NCBI GenBank assembly: GCA_036877525.1
Contig: JAZGTH010000002.1
Location: 8,168,501-8,232,500 of the forward strand
From: Chromobotia macracanthus
Taxonomy: Eukaryota; Chordata; Actinopteri; Cypriniformes; Botiidae
DNA length: 64,000 bases
Direction: 5' to 3'
The notes under the pieces are model-generated. The model saw only the letters and a program-made list of their open reading frames with translations, ran no database searches and had not been told where the DNA came from. Below are positions 51,762 through 64,000 of the stretch, in pieces (the first letter of the stretch is position 1; every line of letters starts with the position of its first letter). Made by a program: the position numbers and the translations under genes.

Positions 51762-54700
51762 TCAAACACGGGGTTGTTTCTCTATAGCCCCTGCCCATCC
51801 TATCAGACCCTCTGAGCTCCTGTAGGTCACACCCTGCTGCATGGATGTGGTTTTTCTTCTCAGGCCTTTTGTCCAGAATGGCTTGCTTGCATCCCTTCTT
51901 GGCTTCCTACATGTAATCTTTAATTGTTTAAAGACCTTCATCCCCTCACTCCCTTGGTGTAGCTGTCCAGGGCAATCCTGCAAGAGTTTACCTTTGTCAG
52001 GTCGAACACGGTGTAGAATACGTTTGAAGATGTTAGCATTTAGGAAGAGTCCTCTGGAAAGCTCCTGAGAGTGACTGGTAGGTGATGACTGCATGAATGT
52101 ATCCTTGAGGCTTAAGGCATTAACCTCCTCACCTGCTGTCTGATATCCAACATCAGGCAGGTCCAGCCAGTTCCCCACCAAATCAGCAAAAGCATTATCA
52201 CCTAAAACCAATGGCTGTCTGTTTCTGCTGTGATTCATCAATGAGGCAGTCCAATCACTGGATTCATCGTTATCATATGAAGACAAATGGCTGTCAAATG
52301 TGTTATCCTGAGAGCTGGAGAAAGAGGAGGAAGTGCTAAGACTTCCCCTGTGCTTGATTCTCATGGGTTTTTGTGCCCTGGGTATATTGCGGCCCTCTAC
52401 TGGAGAACTTGTGAGGAACAAAGATGGTTCCATGCCACATTCAGTCCTGCAACATTCTTCTGGAAGATCTTCTGAATTCTGTGTTTGGTTCAGAGGGGTT
52501 CCTCTTGAGCAGGGGCTGTTATGATGACTGGTATATGGAGAGATGGTTTTACTGGAGAAGTCCAGCTCTTCCAGGGCAGTCTGGACCTGCAAGAGTTTGA
52601 GCTCTTGGAGAGCACCAATCAAAGAATTCATTTGATCGTGGAGACCCTCATCTGACTGCCACAAAGAATCCTGAAGTGGGAAAGACAATAATGGAAGACA
52701 GTAAAGTTTGTTGTAATTAACTCACTAATGATAAATAATGTGTTATCTCAAAGTAACTTCCTAATAATTACAAACAAATCAATATTACACCAGTCTGCAA
52801 ATTTCTAGAATAATTTCTGTCATTAGAGAGGAGGGATTTTTTTATATTATAATTATTTCACATCAAAAAGAAAATTTATATCAAGGACTAAATTTAAAAC
52901 ATCTTCTTTACAAAAGATTTTTACTAGTTTTAGACAAATGTGAAATTACTAGTTTAAAACTTGCTATAGTTACTTACTACAGTAATTGTAAAATACATTT
53001 GTAACAATAAAGTTGTAAATTGCATGTCATCACAATGCTTGTCTTTAAAAGTCAATAGTCTCATATCAGACTACAAGATGACAAAGAAATTTTTTTTAAC
53101 TTTCAAATGAATTGTAAATGTTAAGCAACTCATTATCCTAGATGCTTATATACATCTTTTGACATTTAATTGTGAATGCATGCAGTCCTTGTTTGTTTTT
53201 ATCTTTTACATTTAATTGAATACACCTAAATTCCATCTTTGTAAACTGGTATGCTATAAATCCTATTTTTCTCAGTGTCTGAAAGCCACAGATTTGACCA
53301 CAAATAAAACCTCTATCATCTTCTTTGAGCCTGTGGACCCTCTGCTTTTCTGTCTTCTCTTCTCTCACTACATCTGTTTGCTATTATTTCTCTCCCCTAC
53401 TGGTGTGTGATCTATTACCAGCAAGTCTGAGCACAGCACAACACTGATGCCCTTCCACAGTAGAGGACAATGCTTCAAAGCATGATGGGAAATGCCTGTT
53501 AGTGCACCCACATGCATTAACAGGCATGTGGGTAAAACAGCTAGACCATGAGTCATGGATCAATATTTGAGGCATGTCTTTCACTGTGTTGATCAGTAAT
53601 GTAGGTTTAGGTATAAGGTATGTGTATGCTTCAGGTTTGTCTGATTGAATTTTGCAGCAGGTGTGATTCATAATTATGTTAATTATATACACACACCCAA
53701 AAAGAGTAAAATTCCATCAATTAAAAATTAACAAATGAAGATAATGGTTAGCATTTTGCCCTAACTTGGTTATGGCATGTTTTCTGTTCAGTGTTTCATC
53801 AGACTGATGTAGGATCCATTGCTCATTGTGTCTCTCCTGTGGTCAATTTCCTTTGGGAGGTGCTCAGACAGACAGGAGTATTAATCAGGCATCACTGAGG
53901 ATACCAACAAATCATTGATACTTTTGTGAGAAACCTCACTGCAGCCGTTTTCTCATTCAGTCAGCACCTGTTTTCCCTTCCACTACTTTCTTTTTGCTCC
54001 TTCTCTCTCAACCTCTCATTCTTTCTTCCACTCACGCAAACGTACAAACATATAAAGGTGCCTTAGTCCTTCCATCTTGTGGTACTGTCCTGTTGGGTTT
54101 TTAAAGACTGATCAAACTGTCATTGCTTTTTGTTAGTGATTCAAGACAATACAACAAAATAATGTAATAACAAAAAATAATAAAAAAATAAAAGTAACCC
54201 CTTTTAAAATATTAGCCATGGAGGATAGTGTCTGAGTATAGTATAGTGTGTATAGAGTTCAGATATTAGAACCTCAAATTAAGCCTCATTCAGTGTCCTA
54301 TAATCTCTTTTGCATTTGCAGAAACTGTAGGGTAGTGTTTAGACAGTGGATATAGCAGTGCCAACAGCAGACTTACAGAAAAATTAACCTTATTGCGGTT
54401 AACATGTTACCTTTGCAAATGAAATGTAAATATTTTAATGTACTAAAACATAGCTTTACTGAGCTACAATTCTAGGCAGAACTATAGCAACAACTGGACC
54501 TTTAACAGGCACACACTGAAATCGCACGTTTATCGCAAAGCAAACCTCGCTTGGATGTAGCTGCAGCGGGCATCTCACAATCGCCACTCAAATTTTGAAA
54601 CATTACGGAAGGGTAAGTACAAGCCAATCAGCGCCCTCCATTTTAAAAGCGCTACCAATCAGGTTGCACCTTTCTTACTCACCGGCCAACAACTGGAACA

Positions 54701-54955
54701 ATATCAACACATAGATGTAAAAGAAACGCGCTTTAACGCACGTTAATTTATATTTGATAGACCCAATATGAGCCATTACACAAATAAGTATCAATAAAAA
54801 CCTGTTCAGTTCAGAGCGGTCGTATTTTAAAGCATACCTGTGTTGTACAAGTAGATGAGTCGGAAAAGATGTAAGCGAAAAAATCTCACCAGTTCATGTT
54901 TCAAACGCTGATAGTTGCCGTCCATTTGTCTGAGTCCCGCATATCCTTCCTCCAT
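51762..54955 (-). CDS. inka2: PAK4-inhibitor INKA2 (FAM212B)
   Basis: Two exons on the minus strand: 54955-54890 (22 codons, MEEGYAGLRQMDGNYQRLKHEL, donor CTG|GTGAGA) and 52670-51762. They join to 324 residues (human 297). A coiled helix (DQMNSLIGALQELKLLQVQT) is followed by the diagnostic Inka box, RNRQPLVLGDNAFADLVGNW then LDLP, at about residues 165-190. The rest is Ser-rich and probably disordered. The Inka box binds the PAK4 catalytic cleft and blocks the kinase, affecting actin and cell adhesion. The ATG just before the exon 2 acceptor (52686) is intronic and was not used. Synteny with rap1a and ddx20 favours inka2 over inka1. It is head to head with ddx20. Confidence 0.92.
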
Positions 54956-55882
54956 GAAAAACTGAATTTTTACAATTGTACGGGTAAACCAAGACACATT
55001 TAATTCGTTTAAAACTCGTCCTTCTTCTAGCTCCGCCCGTGCGATGTTGTTGTCCGCTGTGAGAATTGAATCATATTTTAATTATTCCACATTGATTGAA
55101 TGTTTAGTCACGAGTTATAATCGGTACGTTTTATTAATGTTCGTCCTCTAACCTCATCTGCCTCTGACACCCTTCTCATTACATATTCACATTACATTAC
55201 AGCCCGCCAAGATTCAGGCGGTGTAGTAGCACATAAAGACGGACTGCGTAGTGTATGTGGTTCAGTAAGAAGGGAAAGTTCCTGAACTGAATTAACTAAC
55301 GTTTGCCTGTTAACAAAAGGGTCGTGCTTTAACGCCAGTCAGTGGTCCGTGCGCTACAGGGTGTTCATGCATAAGAATAGAGCTACAGTCCTGCGGCTTT
55401 AATTGTAAAGATCCACTGTGATCTGATAATACAGGAAGGAAAGCAAAACATTTGTTGTTATTTTATTACTGCTTAGAAAATAATAATGATTTATTTGTTA
55501 AATAATAATTTGTTAACATTTTACTTTTACTATTTTCTACTACTATTTACTTTTACTGCATTTATTTTTACATGGCACGCTCTGTCCTCCGATCCTAAAC
55601 GTTTTCGTCTTGGACGAGTGCATTAGGACAAAAAATGATGAGCACTTGTTATTCTCTGCTATCTACAGAGCATAGACTGTGAAGACTGCTGTGGTGACTG
55701 CAAAAAGCTTTTATCAATTGCATTACTTTAGCAAAAACTTTGTGTGTTTGTCGCCCTCTGCCGGACGTCGCTGTTGTTTTAAGCGGTGGTACTGTATTTA
55801 TTCGATAGGGGGCGCAGTGATTCTTTGCTGAATTCATTTGTTCATTGGAGAAGAAGAGAACTATCGCATTCGCGATAGAAAT
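54956..55882. promoter_or_regulatory. Shared divergent promoter region, inka2 / ddx20
   Basis: Only 927 bases separate the two start codons, which point away from each other. The ends next to each gene have scattered CpGs, and the middle is AT-rich. No TATA box is convincing on either side. Co-regulation is possible but unproven. Confidence 0.4.
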
Positions 55883-58800
55883 ATGGCGACATCCACGAAA
55901 GCAGCGCATGAGCTGCAGGCTAGAACCCGGACTGATGATGTTCTCAATGATGAAGGCGTCGAGTTTAGCTCTTTACTGCTGTCAAAACCTGTGCTTGATG
56001 GCTTATCTGCATCCGGATTTCAGAGACCGTCTCCTATTCAACTGAAAGCAATCCCGCTGGGCAGATGTGGGCTGGGTACGAGACCCAACAAAGCATTAAA
56101 TAGAACTAAACATATCTATATATCTTTCTAAATCAACGGGTCCAACAGTTTAACATGTCGTAACTAGCTGCACTTAAGTGATTTATAAAATCGCTGTTCT
56201 TATTTCTAATGACTATTCTATGAATGTGTTTTTTGTTTTTGCTCTGTAATAATAATGCTGCGCACATTTGAGGAAAGTAATGTTTTCTGTTCAGATCTCA
56301 TTGTTCAAGCCAAATCTGGCACAGGAAAGACCTGCGTGTTCACTACAATTGCTTTGGACTCCCTTATACTGGAGAACACAACCACACAGGTATTATTCTA
56401 GCTGTTTTCAAGCTACATGCTTAATGTAGTGGAGATGACATTATTTATTATTGTCCGGTTCTGTATTAATGTTATAACAGGAAATGATATTATTAAATGC
56501 CCTGCTAGAGCGTGATCATATTAATGTTGTAACATCAAATCTCATTCACTTCTCAACAGGTGCTGGTTTTAGCCCCCACTAGGGAGATTGCTGTACAGAT
56601 CCATGCTGTTGTCATGGCAATAGGCAGTGCTATGGAGGGTCTGCAGTGCCATGTGTTCATTGGTGGACGGCCTACCAGTCAAGATAAACTCCACTTAAAG
56701 AAATGCCACATTGCTATTGGTTCACCAGGTGTGACCTAATGAACCCTTATTTCAGACAGATATGTTAGTTGGAACACAAACTACACAACTGAGTTTAGGC
56801 TTGAAAATTTGCATACTCATACTGTTTGAATCATGTTTATGTGTGACAAATGTTTTACCTTATAGCTACATTTAAAAACCATGTATAATTTTACACAATG
56901 AAGAGATACTGTGAAATTAGTTAACAATAGCCAGTCAGGTAATTGTTAAGCAAAGTGATATTTTTGTCATTATTTTTGTCATTATTTGTCAAATAGAATG
57001 TTCTAATAGTATTTTAATGAAATGGTGTTGTTATAGGCCGTATTAAGCAGCTAATTGAGATGGGAGCCCTAAGTACATCATCCATCCGTCTGTTTGTTCT
57101 GGATGAGGCTGATAAACTGTTAGAGGATGACAGCAACAGCAGCTTTCAGGAGCAAATCAAGTAAGTTCTTTGTTGCCAAAAGAGGTTAATTTGATTTTGT
57201 GACTTTTCTGTATTCAAATAAAAAGCTACGGGTTATCTGATCTTTCTCTTCTTTTCTGTCCATTCCTTTCTGTTACTTTGTGTTAGTTGGATCTTCTCCT
57301 CTCTACCAGCAAATAAACAAATGCTGGCCCTCTCTGCCACCTACCCAGAATCCTTAGCGCAACACCTGTCGAGATACATGAGAGAGCCAACGTTTGTGCG
57401 ACTGAACCCGACAGACCCTGGACTCCTTGGTCAGCAATCCTCTATGATTTTTTGTGTTTGTTTTGTGTCAAGAAGAGCCAGAACTTTCAAATTTTGTGCA
57501 CTGACAGTCATGACTTTTTTAAATACTCTAACCCTCCAGGACTGAAGCAGTATTATAAGATAGTGCCCTCTCATTCATTGCCTCATAAAATCTTTGAGGA
57601 GAAGGTTCAGAGTCTACTAGAACTCTTCAGCAAAATCCCATTCAACCAAGCATTGGTGTTCTCTAATCTGCATACCAGGCAAGAGCTGTTCCCACACACA
57701 CAACTTTCCGATTTCTTCCATTACTTTGAGAACAAGCTGATGTATTTGATAAATGTAACAAATATACCATTCCAGCACTGATCTTTATAATTCAGAGACT
57801 TTCACTAAAAAACAGTTGTGAGTTTGATTGAAAGTAATAAAACACTGAGCTGAGATTTTTCAACAGAGCTCAGCACCTGGCTGACATCCTGTCATCTAAA
57901 GGCTTGCCTGCAGTCTGCATCTCAGGTGAGCTTCACACAGGTTTATAGAAATATGCTCAGGCATAATATCTATAATAATATTTGGTATGTGGGCATGTAA
58001 ATGAAGGCCCAAGTGTATGAAAGCCGTTATTAATGTTCCATTACTTTTTTAATCTCTTGGTGTGTATGTGTGTAGGTGGTTTAAGTCAGGATCAGAGGTT
58101 AGAGGCGATGTGGAAGCTGAAACAATATCAGTGTCGGGTTTTAATATCCACAGATCTGGTGAGACATCTGTTACAACACCCACACCACAAACATCCAGCT
58201 TCTAATACCCAAGCAAAATGTTCTTAATATAAATCTCTCTCTCTCACACACACACACACACAGACGTCACGTGGTATTGATGCTGAGAAGGTGAATTTGG
58301 TGATCAATCTGGATGTTCCTCAGGACTGGGAGACGTACATGCACCGGATCGGTCGTGCTGGACGATTTGGTGAGTCTGATTGTTAAGTTTACCAACAGAA
58401 TGATTATGCACCAACACATTCGAAGCATAAAATGTCCTTCTATCTGTGGTTTTAATTAATGCGGATCTTGAATATTTGCATGAGGGTGCTTAATCAGAGA
58501 TGTGGTGCGGAGCTAGACATCTGCTCTGAGATGACCGGACGGGTCAGAGTCTGGAAGGCCAACCATGGCAATCAGTAACGTAATTAGCTGCTAAACACAA
58601 ACTCATCAGGAGTATTTTAATGACCACAGCACTCCAGAATCAGAATTTATAATTAGAAGGCTGAGACATCTTGGTAACCTGAACATGTTGATGAACTTCC
58701 ATGTTCAGTGGCAACCAGTCTCATCAGAGTTTCAGAAACAGGATCTGCCCACAGCTGCTCTGATGAAGACTTCATCAGCACTGTTTTGCTTTTATTGTCC

Positions 58801-60311
58801 TGATAGTGACCTCATGTTTCAGGCACTCTGGGGGTTGCTGTGACCTACTGTTGCCATGGGGAGGAGGAGAATAAAATGATGGCCATAGCTCAGAAATGTT
58901 CTCTAAATCTAGCTCGTTTACCAGGTACGGAGAAAGTTGTTGATTTTGTTTTCATTTTTCCTCAATTTTATTACAGACCCATATATTTGCAATTTTAAAT
59001 AATTTTAAATTTTTTTTCCATATAATTAAAGTAAATGGTGACTGAAGCTGTCAGGCTTAACATTCTGACATTTCCTTTTGTGTTGCATGGAAGAAAAATG
59101 ATTTGTTTGGTAGACTGTCTGTTTACCAACAATCAGGCTTTTGCAGGCAATTTTCATGTTTGTTCCTCATAGATCCAGTCCCACCAGGAATCATGGAAGA
59201 GGCTTGTGACTGGGATGTGATCATTAAACCTCCTTCAAAACCATCTCACAAGTTTCCTGTCGCCCCCAAACCTGAGAAAAAAAGGCATGTTAAATCTGAA
59301 CCCATGGCATCTAAACCTTTTGGAGAGTCTCGTGTCTCACAGGTCATTGCGGACAAAACAACAAGTGATAAATCCTCCAGTGGTGCTGAAAACAAGCCTA
59401 AAAATCCCTCTGCCAAAGCTGGGAGGCAGAAATCATTACCATCTGCTACAAGCCTGGAGCCTCACTCGACTCTTCAGACAGAGCAGAGTGGTACCCTTCC
59501 CAGAATTCCTCCACTGCCATCCTTTAAATCACGAGCACGAAAGCTTATGACCTTCATTGAGGCTGAGGCAGATTACAAGAGCTTCATAACGGTAGGTCCA
59601 GGAAGATCTGTAGAAATCATTCACCAGTACGAAGGTAGCTACAGAAATCAGGATACATTCAATGGCCTCCATAACAGCCATGATGATGAGGATAAAGCTA
59701 ATGAATCCAATGTAATTGTTCAACAAGAGTTAAACTCTCATCAAGAGTTTCTTCTACCCAAGGAGGTTTTAGAGTTGACCTCTGACCCAAAGACTTCAGA
59801 ACTCTCCCTGTCATCTGATGATTCTTCTTCAGAGTCCAAGATGGAGGTAGAGAGTGAATCAAACTCTTCAGCACCCAAACGGTCTTCACAACACTCACGT
59901 CACACATTTGTTCTTCCAGACAGTAACATTTCCTATCTACACAGTCCCCGGGACAGCAACCTACACCAACAAGATCAATCCTCCTTACCTGCAGCCAGAT
60001 TACCAAAACATTCTAGCAAAAACAAACAAATGCATAGTAAGCCCCAATCCCAGAATCCTCCTCATTACCAGGGACCTCCCCAGAAAGGCCGTGCAGCCTC
60101 CAAATCCAGCAGAAAGTCTACCTCGACAAAACAGAGGTGGAGAAAGGAGGACACTGATAATGTGGAAGAGGAAGTTGCAGGGCAGGATTATTGGGATGCA
60201 TACAGAGCCTGGACTGAATACTACAACTCGTATTACTACCGATCACCACATTACTGGATGAGAGCATTTTACACAAATTCCATCTATATGATGGAAATGA
60301 TGAAACGTTAG
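55883..60311 (+). CDS. ddx20: DEAD-box helicase DDX20 / Gemin3 (SMN complex)
   Basis: Eleven exons: 55883-56075, 56295-56389, 56560-56728, 57037-57160, 57287-57429, 57540-57678, 57867-57925, 58076-58158, 58264-58369, 58823-58924, 59173-60311. They join to 783 residues (human 824). Helicase motifs run in order: Q motif (FQRPSPIQLKAIPLG), SGTGKT, PTREIA, DEADK, SATYPE, STDLTSRGID, HRIGRAGRFG. The last exon encodes a long, poorly conserved Ser-rich tail with a conserved Tyr-rich end (YRAWTEYYNSYYY). Gemin3 is part of the SMN complex that loads Sm cores onto snRNAs. ATG 55883 is the first in-frame start. The intron after 57678 starts GC (CCAG|GCAAGA). Exon 9's acceptor is preceded by a CA microsatellite. 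Confidence 0.95.
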
Positions 60312-61034
60312 AAACAAATCATTGACTTTTTGTATAGCACCTTTGACTCTTGTTGATTTGTCCATTGGGTCCTACTGCTGGTGATGCTTTATTGGCCATA
60401 AATGTTGTTACTAATGTTATTAATTACAATGCATTTACAGTGCTCCAGGTTTTAATGATCCTCAATGTATTTAGTTCTTTAATAAAAAAAATTAACTCTT
60501 GAGATGTAATAGTGAGGAATAGTATAATAAATGTATGAAACGTTCATTAGGACATTATGTATTTCTTGCATAAATAATAACTAAAAAGGTTTTGCTGCAA
60601 TCACAAGACACGCCCACTAATCTGAACGTCCCATTATAATTCTGCTAGATAACGGCACTGATTAGCAGCAATCAACTCGTGCTCTCCAAATCAGTCAAGG
60701 GCATGAAATAAGCAGGAGACTGCAAAAATAAAATGACCTTTCTAGACCAGGTCGAGGATCGTTTGAGCCATGTTTATCAATTATCTTTATATAGCCCTAT
60801 AGAAATTGTCTATATATAATAACTGCTTGTCTACTGATAGCTGTTAAAAAATGAGCTTGGAGGAGGAAAGGCATCAACACGGGTGGGAGGATCACAACTC
60901 TCTCGTTAAACCCTCAAACTGCACTTGTAGGCAGGACGTGGTAGTTTAGACAGTAGCAAAAATGAGCAAGGCGGCATGTCTTGCGGACCAGTACTGCTCA
61001 ATGCAACTTTGCTGAAAGACACCAAGCTTTTGCG
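60312..61034. other. Spacer between ddx20 and the GPCR
   Basis: AATAAA at 60481-60486 is the likely ddx20 polyadenylation signal, with another at about 60526. The remainder probably holds the GPCR promoter and leader. 'tttatatag' near 60787 is a weak TATA candidate. Nothing else is seen. Confidence 0.45.
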
Positions 61035-62268
61035 ATGGGTTTCAGTTGCTCGCATAACTTAACTGAGCCAGCCAGTGCGCATTTTTTGATATTCAATTCA
61101 GTTCTTCTTAGTTTAAATGTGTTATTCGGCACATCGGGGAACGTGCTGGTTTGTTGCGCTCTTCTCAGAAGCAAAAGTTTGCGGACAGCCAACAACACAC
61201 TTCTGGTGAATTTAACTGCCGTGGCTTTTCTCAAATGTTCCGTTGATTCGCCGGTGTTTTTAGCATCTTTAATCGTAGGAGAAAGGCACATTGAGATAGG
61301 ACTCTTTCTGTGTAGCGTTCATCAGTTTACTTACTCTTCTTTCAGTTGCGCGCAGTTTCTGACGTTGGTGCTTATAAGCATGGAGAGATTCCAGGCCATC
61401 GCGTTTCCCTTCAAGAACAGGAACGAAAGGATACCAATCTGGATTTTGGTCATCTGGATTTGTGGCCTCTTTTTCGGCATTCTGTCTCTAACACTGTGCG
61501 ATGATTCTCTCTGTTACATGACGTGCCAACATTTACAAAAGTTTCCAGGATCACGCCCAGACCCATTTGGCGCGTATGTGTTGGTTCCAGTCTGGGGGGT
61601 TTCTCTGGTGCTGATAATCGTTTACTATTTCCGCATCTTCTCTGTTGTGAGACAGCATACCAACAAAATCACTGACACGGGCGTGCAGTTTATAGCATCT
61701 TTAGGAAGACACCAACCTAGATGGGATCGCGTGGCCCATTCAGCACCATGGACAGCAGACCCGCGCCCACAGAAACCCGGCAGCGCTCACGAAAGCGCCG
61801 CTTTTCTTCCATTCGAAGAATTCCCATCTGGTGGAATAAACCACGCATCCCCAAACATAGCCGGTGCGGTTTGTATTCTGACCCCGGCGGCCAGGGAGCT
61901 GGGCAAAAAGAGACTAGAGGGCCGTGTGGCCAAGAGATCTGGCTACATCATTATCACGGCCATTCTGTTCTGGTCTCCGCTATTGGTCACCCTCTTTCTG
62001 GACATGTCTGAGTATTTCAGTCAGAAACAGGTGAGCATCCGTGCTTAAAAATCACGTTTGGGCTATTGTGACGATATTGTTCTTATACTCTCTCTTCTGT
62101 TGTCTCCATGTTTCGTAGCGCTGCCTGCTGCGGGAGTTTGAGACTTGTGCGCTGGTTCTGACCTGCGTGTCCGCAGCAGTGGAGCCGCTCGTTTACGCGC
62201 TGCTCCAAAGACAGCTCCGCACACAATTTTACAAACTTCTCACAACCAGACTCAGAATAAAGAACTGA
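61035..62268 (+). CDS. Orphan class A (rhodopsin-like) GPCR
   Basis: Two exons: 61035-62030 (donor CAG|GTGAGC) and 62119-62268 (acceptor cgtag). They join to 381 residues. Seven hydrophobic helices are visible: TM1 with GN (GTSGNVLVCCALL), TM2, TM3 starting after the conserved Cys (FLCSVHQF), then TM4 to TM7. There is one N-glycosylation site at Asn8. The signature motifs are altered: ERF (117-119) instead of DRY, FWSP (312-315) instead of CWxP, and EPLVY (354-358) instead of NPxxY. The third intracellular loop is about 94 residues. I chose ATG 61035 because the frame upstream has no ATG. I do not recognise the subfamily; it is not an adenosine receptor despite ADORA3 lying near this block in human. 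Ligand unknown. Confidence 0.82.
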
Positions 62269-62283
62269 CTGATGGATCCGAAC

Positions 62284-62289
62284 AATAAA
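62284..62289 (+). terminator. GPCR polyadenylation signal candidate
   Basis: AATAAA only 16 bases after the GPCR stop codon, inside 'gaacaataaataatg'. Another 'aataaa' occurs near 62419. Confidence 0.4.
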
Positions 62290-63958
62290 TAATGTTTTTG
62301 GTTTGTCAGTGCCTGATTTTGGAGGGGTTGCTAAATGCTTGTTCTTGTTACGGATGGTAAAGTACAGTGGCTTTCTGTCGCGATGCAGGTGATTTAGCAT
62401 TTTAAAACATGCAAACAAAAATAAAATTATTTTAGTAAAACCTTACAACCTCCTTTTATAAAAAACAGGAACGCAGTTTAAAGTGTTTAAAAATCCAATA
62501 TTAAGTTTTAACATTACTTGGGTCAATGGCCAGATTAAATGTTCCCTAAATAACCTAAAACTTATTGGAGCGCTTAGAACGACGGACAGAGCACAGTAAC
62601 ATTAAACCCAAACAACAAACCTTTAAAAGTGTCTGAAAAGAGACAAATAAAAATAATTTTGAGAAGAATGATCCAGTAAGTCTTTTATATGTTTGCATGT
62701 CCTGGGTGTGCTTTGAAACGGAATGGATTTTATTAAATCTAAGATGCACATCCTATATTAGCTATCTGTAAATATTATATAAAATAAACTATATAACTAT
62801 ATAAACTCTAGGATTCTATTAAAGTCCTCAATTAAATGATCAGGTAAGTTTGAAAAGGTTGTGTGTTCTAGAGTTGGTTGATGTGAATTCAACACGAAAC
62901 AGCAAAGAACTGAATACACAGCAGGTAGGTTTGTGGCAGATACAATAATTTATCAGGCGTTTCACAATTGTGACACAAGACAAGATCATAAATAATGTTT
63001 AACATCCGACAGTAAACAGGAATCCGTTGAGTAGAACATCGTGACTATCTCCAAAAAAACGGAAGCAAAGCTTTTCAAAGCGTTAAACAAGCACAGACAC
63101 ACAGAGGAAGAAAGACCTATGACAGATATGAAGATGTGCACATACAGAACTCCACTTTGTGATATATTCAAACCACCAGTTCTGTCATCTGACGGACTGC
63201 ACAAACGATTAATTACAAAGTTGTTAGGATTCTAACTTTAATTTCTATTACACATATGGTTCTCTAGCGTCCCCTGCTGGGCTGGATGTCAAGACAAAGT
63301 CAAAATCAAACTTGCACACAACACTGCTCTCCATGTGAAGACCACAAGTGACCCAATACTTAACATTTATTATCATAAAATGTATAAACTATTGGCCACA
63401 CTGTTCCTTCTGATTTATTATGTACATCCATGATAATCAATAAATCACAATAGGGCCAAACATCATTTGGGCCAAAATATGCTGATCGTTTTATAGTGGT
63501 TATCAGAGCTTTGTAATGGACTGTATGTATAGCAAACAGAAGGATAACAGCCATAAGACCACAGGGCCTTTTACCCTGAAATTCCTAATGTCACAATGTG
63601 CTTTTTCCTGTAATACTGATGTCCTAGAGGTCATATATCCTAATATTTTTTCTTTTGAAATACTTTTTGGAAAATTTGGCTTGTACTGTCTGAAGAGGAC
63701 TGGTCATTTGAAAAAAAAAATTAAATGTAAGGATGAGGTTTAGTCTTATTGTACTTAATTAAACTAGAGTAATGGCATCTCTGGGCAGGGTCTTGGGGTT
63801 GTGGGTATGTATGCTGGTGTTAGAGGCACAAGTGAGCGTAGATTAAAAGAAAGGCATAGTGGAAGATGTTTAGGTTACAGTTATGGTAACTGAGGTGGGG
63901 TTGGGAATTATGTAAAGATGGCCTACTGGAAAACAAACGGAGCTCAGGGGTACCAAGT
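62290..63958. other. 3' intergenic spacer
   Basis: No gene, long repeat or promoter is supported. Short ORFs on both strands lack splice context or family resemblance. Confidence 0.5.
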
Positions 63959-64000
63959 GTTCCTGTAGCTCAGTTTACAGAGAACTGTGTTAACAGCGCA
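63959..64000 (+). repeat. tRNA-derived SINE head cut by the window edge
   Basis: 'gttcctgtagctcagtttac' then 'gttaacagcgca' is the A-box half of the same SINE family. It is truncated at base 64000. Confidence 0.65.

Noticed and set aside
52671..52688. ATG at 52686 as the inka2 start
   Set aside because: The codons lie in a polypyrimidine-AG acceptor (tctttcccacttcag). A proper first exon with donor exists at 54890-54955.
61035..62268. Adenosine A3 receptor (ADORA3 lies near RAP1A in human)
   Set aside because: Lacks the adenosine receptor DRY, NPxxY and TM3/TM6 patterns; the sequence is not similar.

Overview
This window is vertebrate nuclear DNA, almost certainly from a teleost of the carp/zebrafish group. 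Genes are split into many short exons with GT-AG introns. Most proteins can be read as close relatives of human proteins. The spacers hold tRNA-headed SINE fragments, a Tc1-type miniature transposon and long AT/CA microsatellites typical of cyprinid genomes. There is no bacterial, viral or CRISPR content.

Layout, left to right. (1) 514-570, minus: a single first coding exon that looks like the start of a PTP1B-type phosphatase, whose body lies off the left edge. (2) 2457-4753, plus: adiponectin receptor 1. (3) 6751-12474, plus: klhl12, a BTB-BACK-Kelch CUL3 adaptor. (4) 13902-17031, plus: an alpha-tubulin gene whose last codons are out of frame with the usual EEY ending. (5) 19019-34856, plus: kdm5b, a 27-exon H3K4 demethylase. 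(6) 38059-40305 and 41375-43471, plus: two tandem CD300/CMRF35-like immunoglobulin receptors. (7) 46799-48969, plus: rap1a, with a probable 5' noncoding exon near 43.8 kb. (8) 51762-54955, minus: inka2. (9) 55883-60311, plus: ddx20/Gemin3, head to head with inka2. (10) 61035-62268, plus: a two-exon orphan class A GPCR.

Adipor1-klhl12-kdm5b matches the human 1q32 order and rap1a-inka2-ddx20 matches human 1p13. The two blocks are joined here by the Ig-receptor pair. Alpha-tubulin sits where human has RABIF, which I did not find.

The most interesting item is the Ig-receptor pair. The two copies share nearly identical ligand-binding (Ig and stalk) exons, including intron flanks, but have diverged signal-peptide, membrane and tail exons. 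The upstream copy carries two ITIM-like tyrosine motifs plus a third Tyr. In the downstream copy all three aligned tyrosines are cysteines. This looks like a paired-receptor or decoy arrangement kept by local gene conversion. Other points worth checking are the tubulin C-terminal frameshift, a Tc1-type insertion whose pre-insertion sequence survives in a tandem duplicate 1.3 kb away, two GC-AG introns, a candidate 57-nt cassette exon in kdm5b, and an orphan GPCR with altered DRY and NPxxY motifs.

Exon boundaries were assigned by hand from reading frame, GT/AG sites and recalled human or fish proteins. Paralogue letters (a/b) cannot be decided here.
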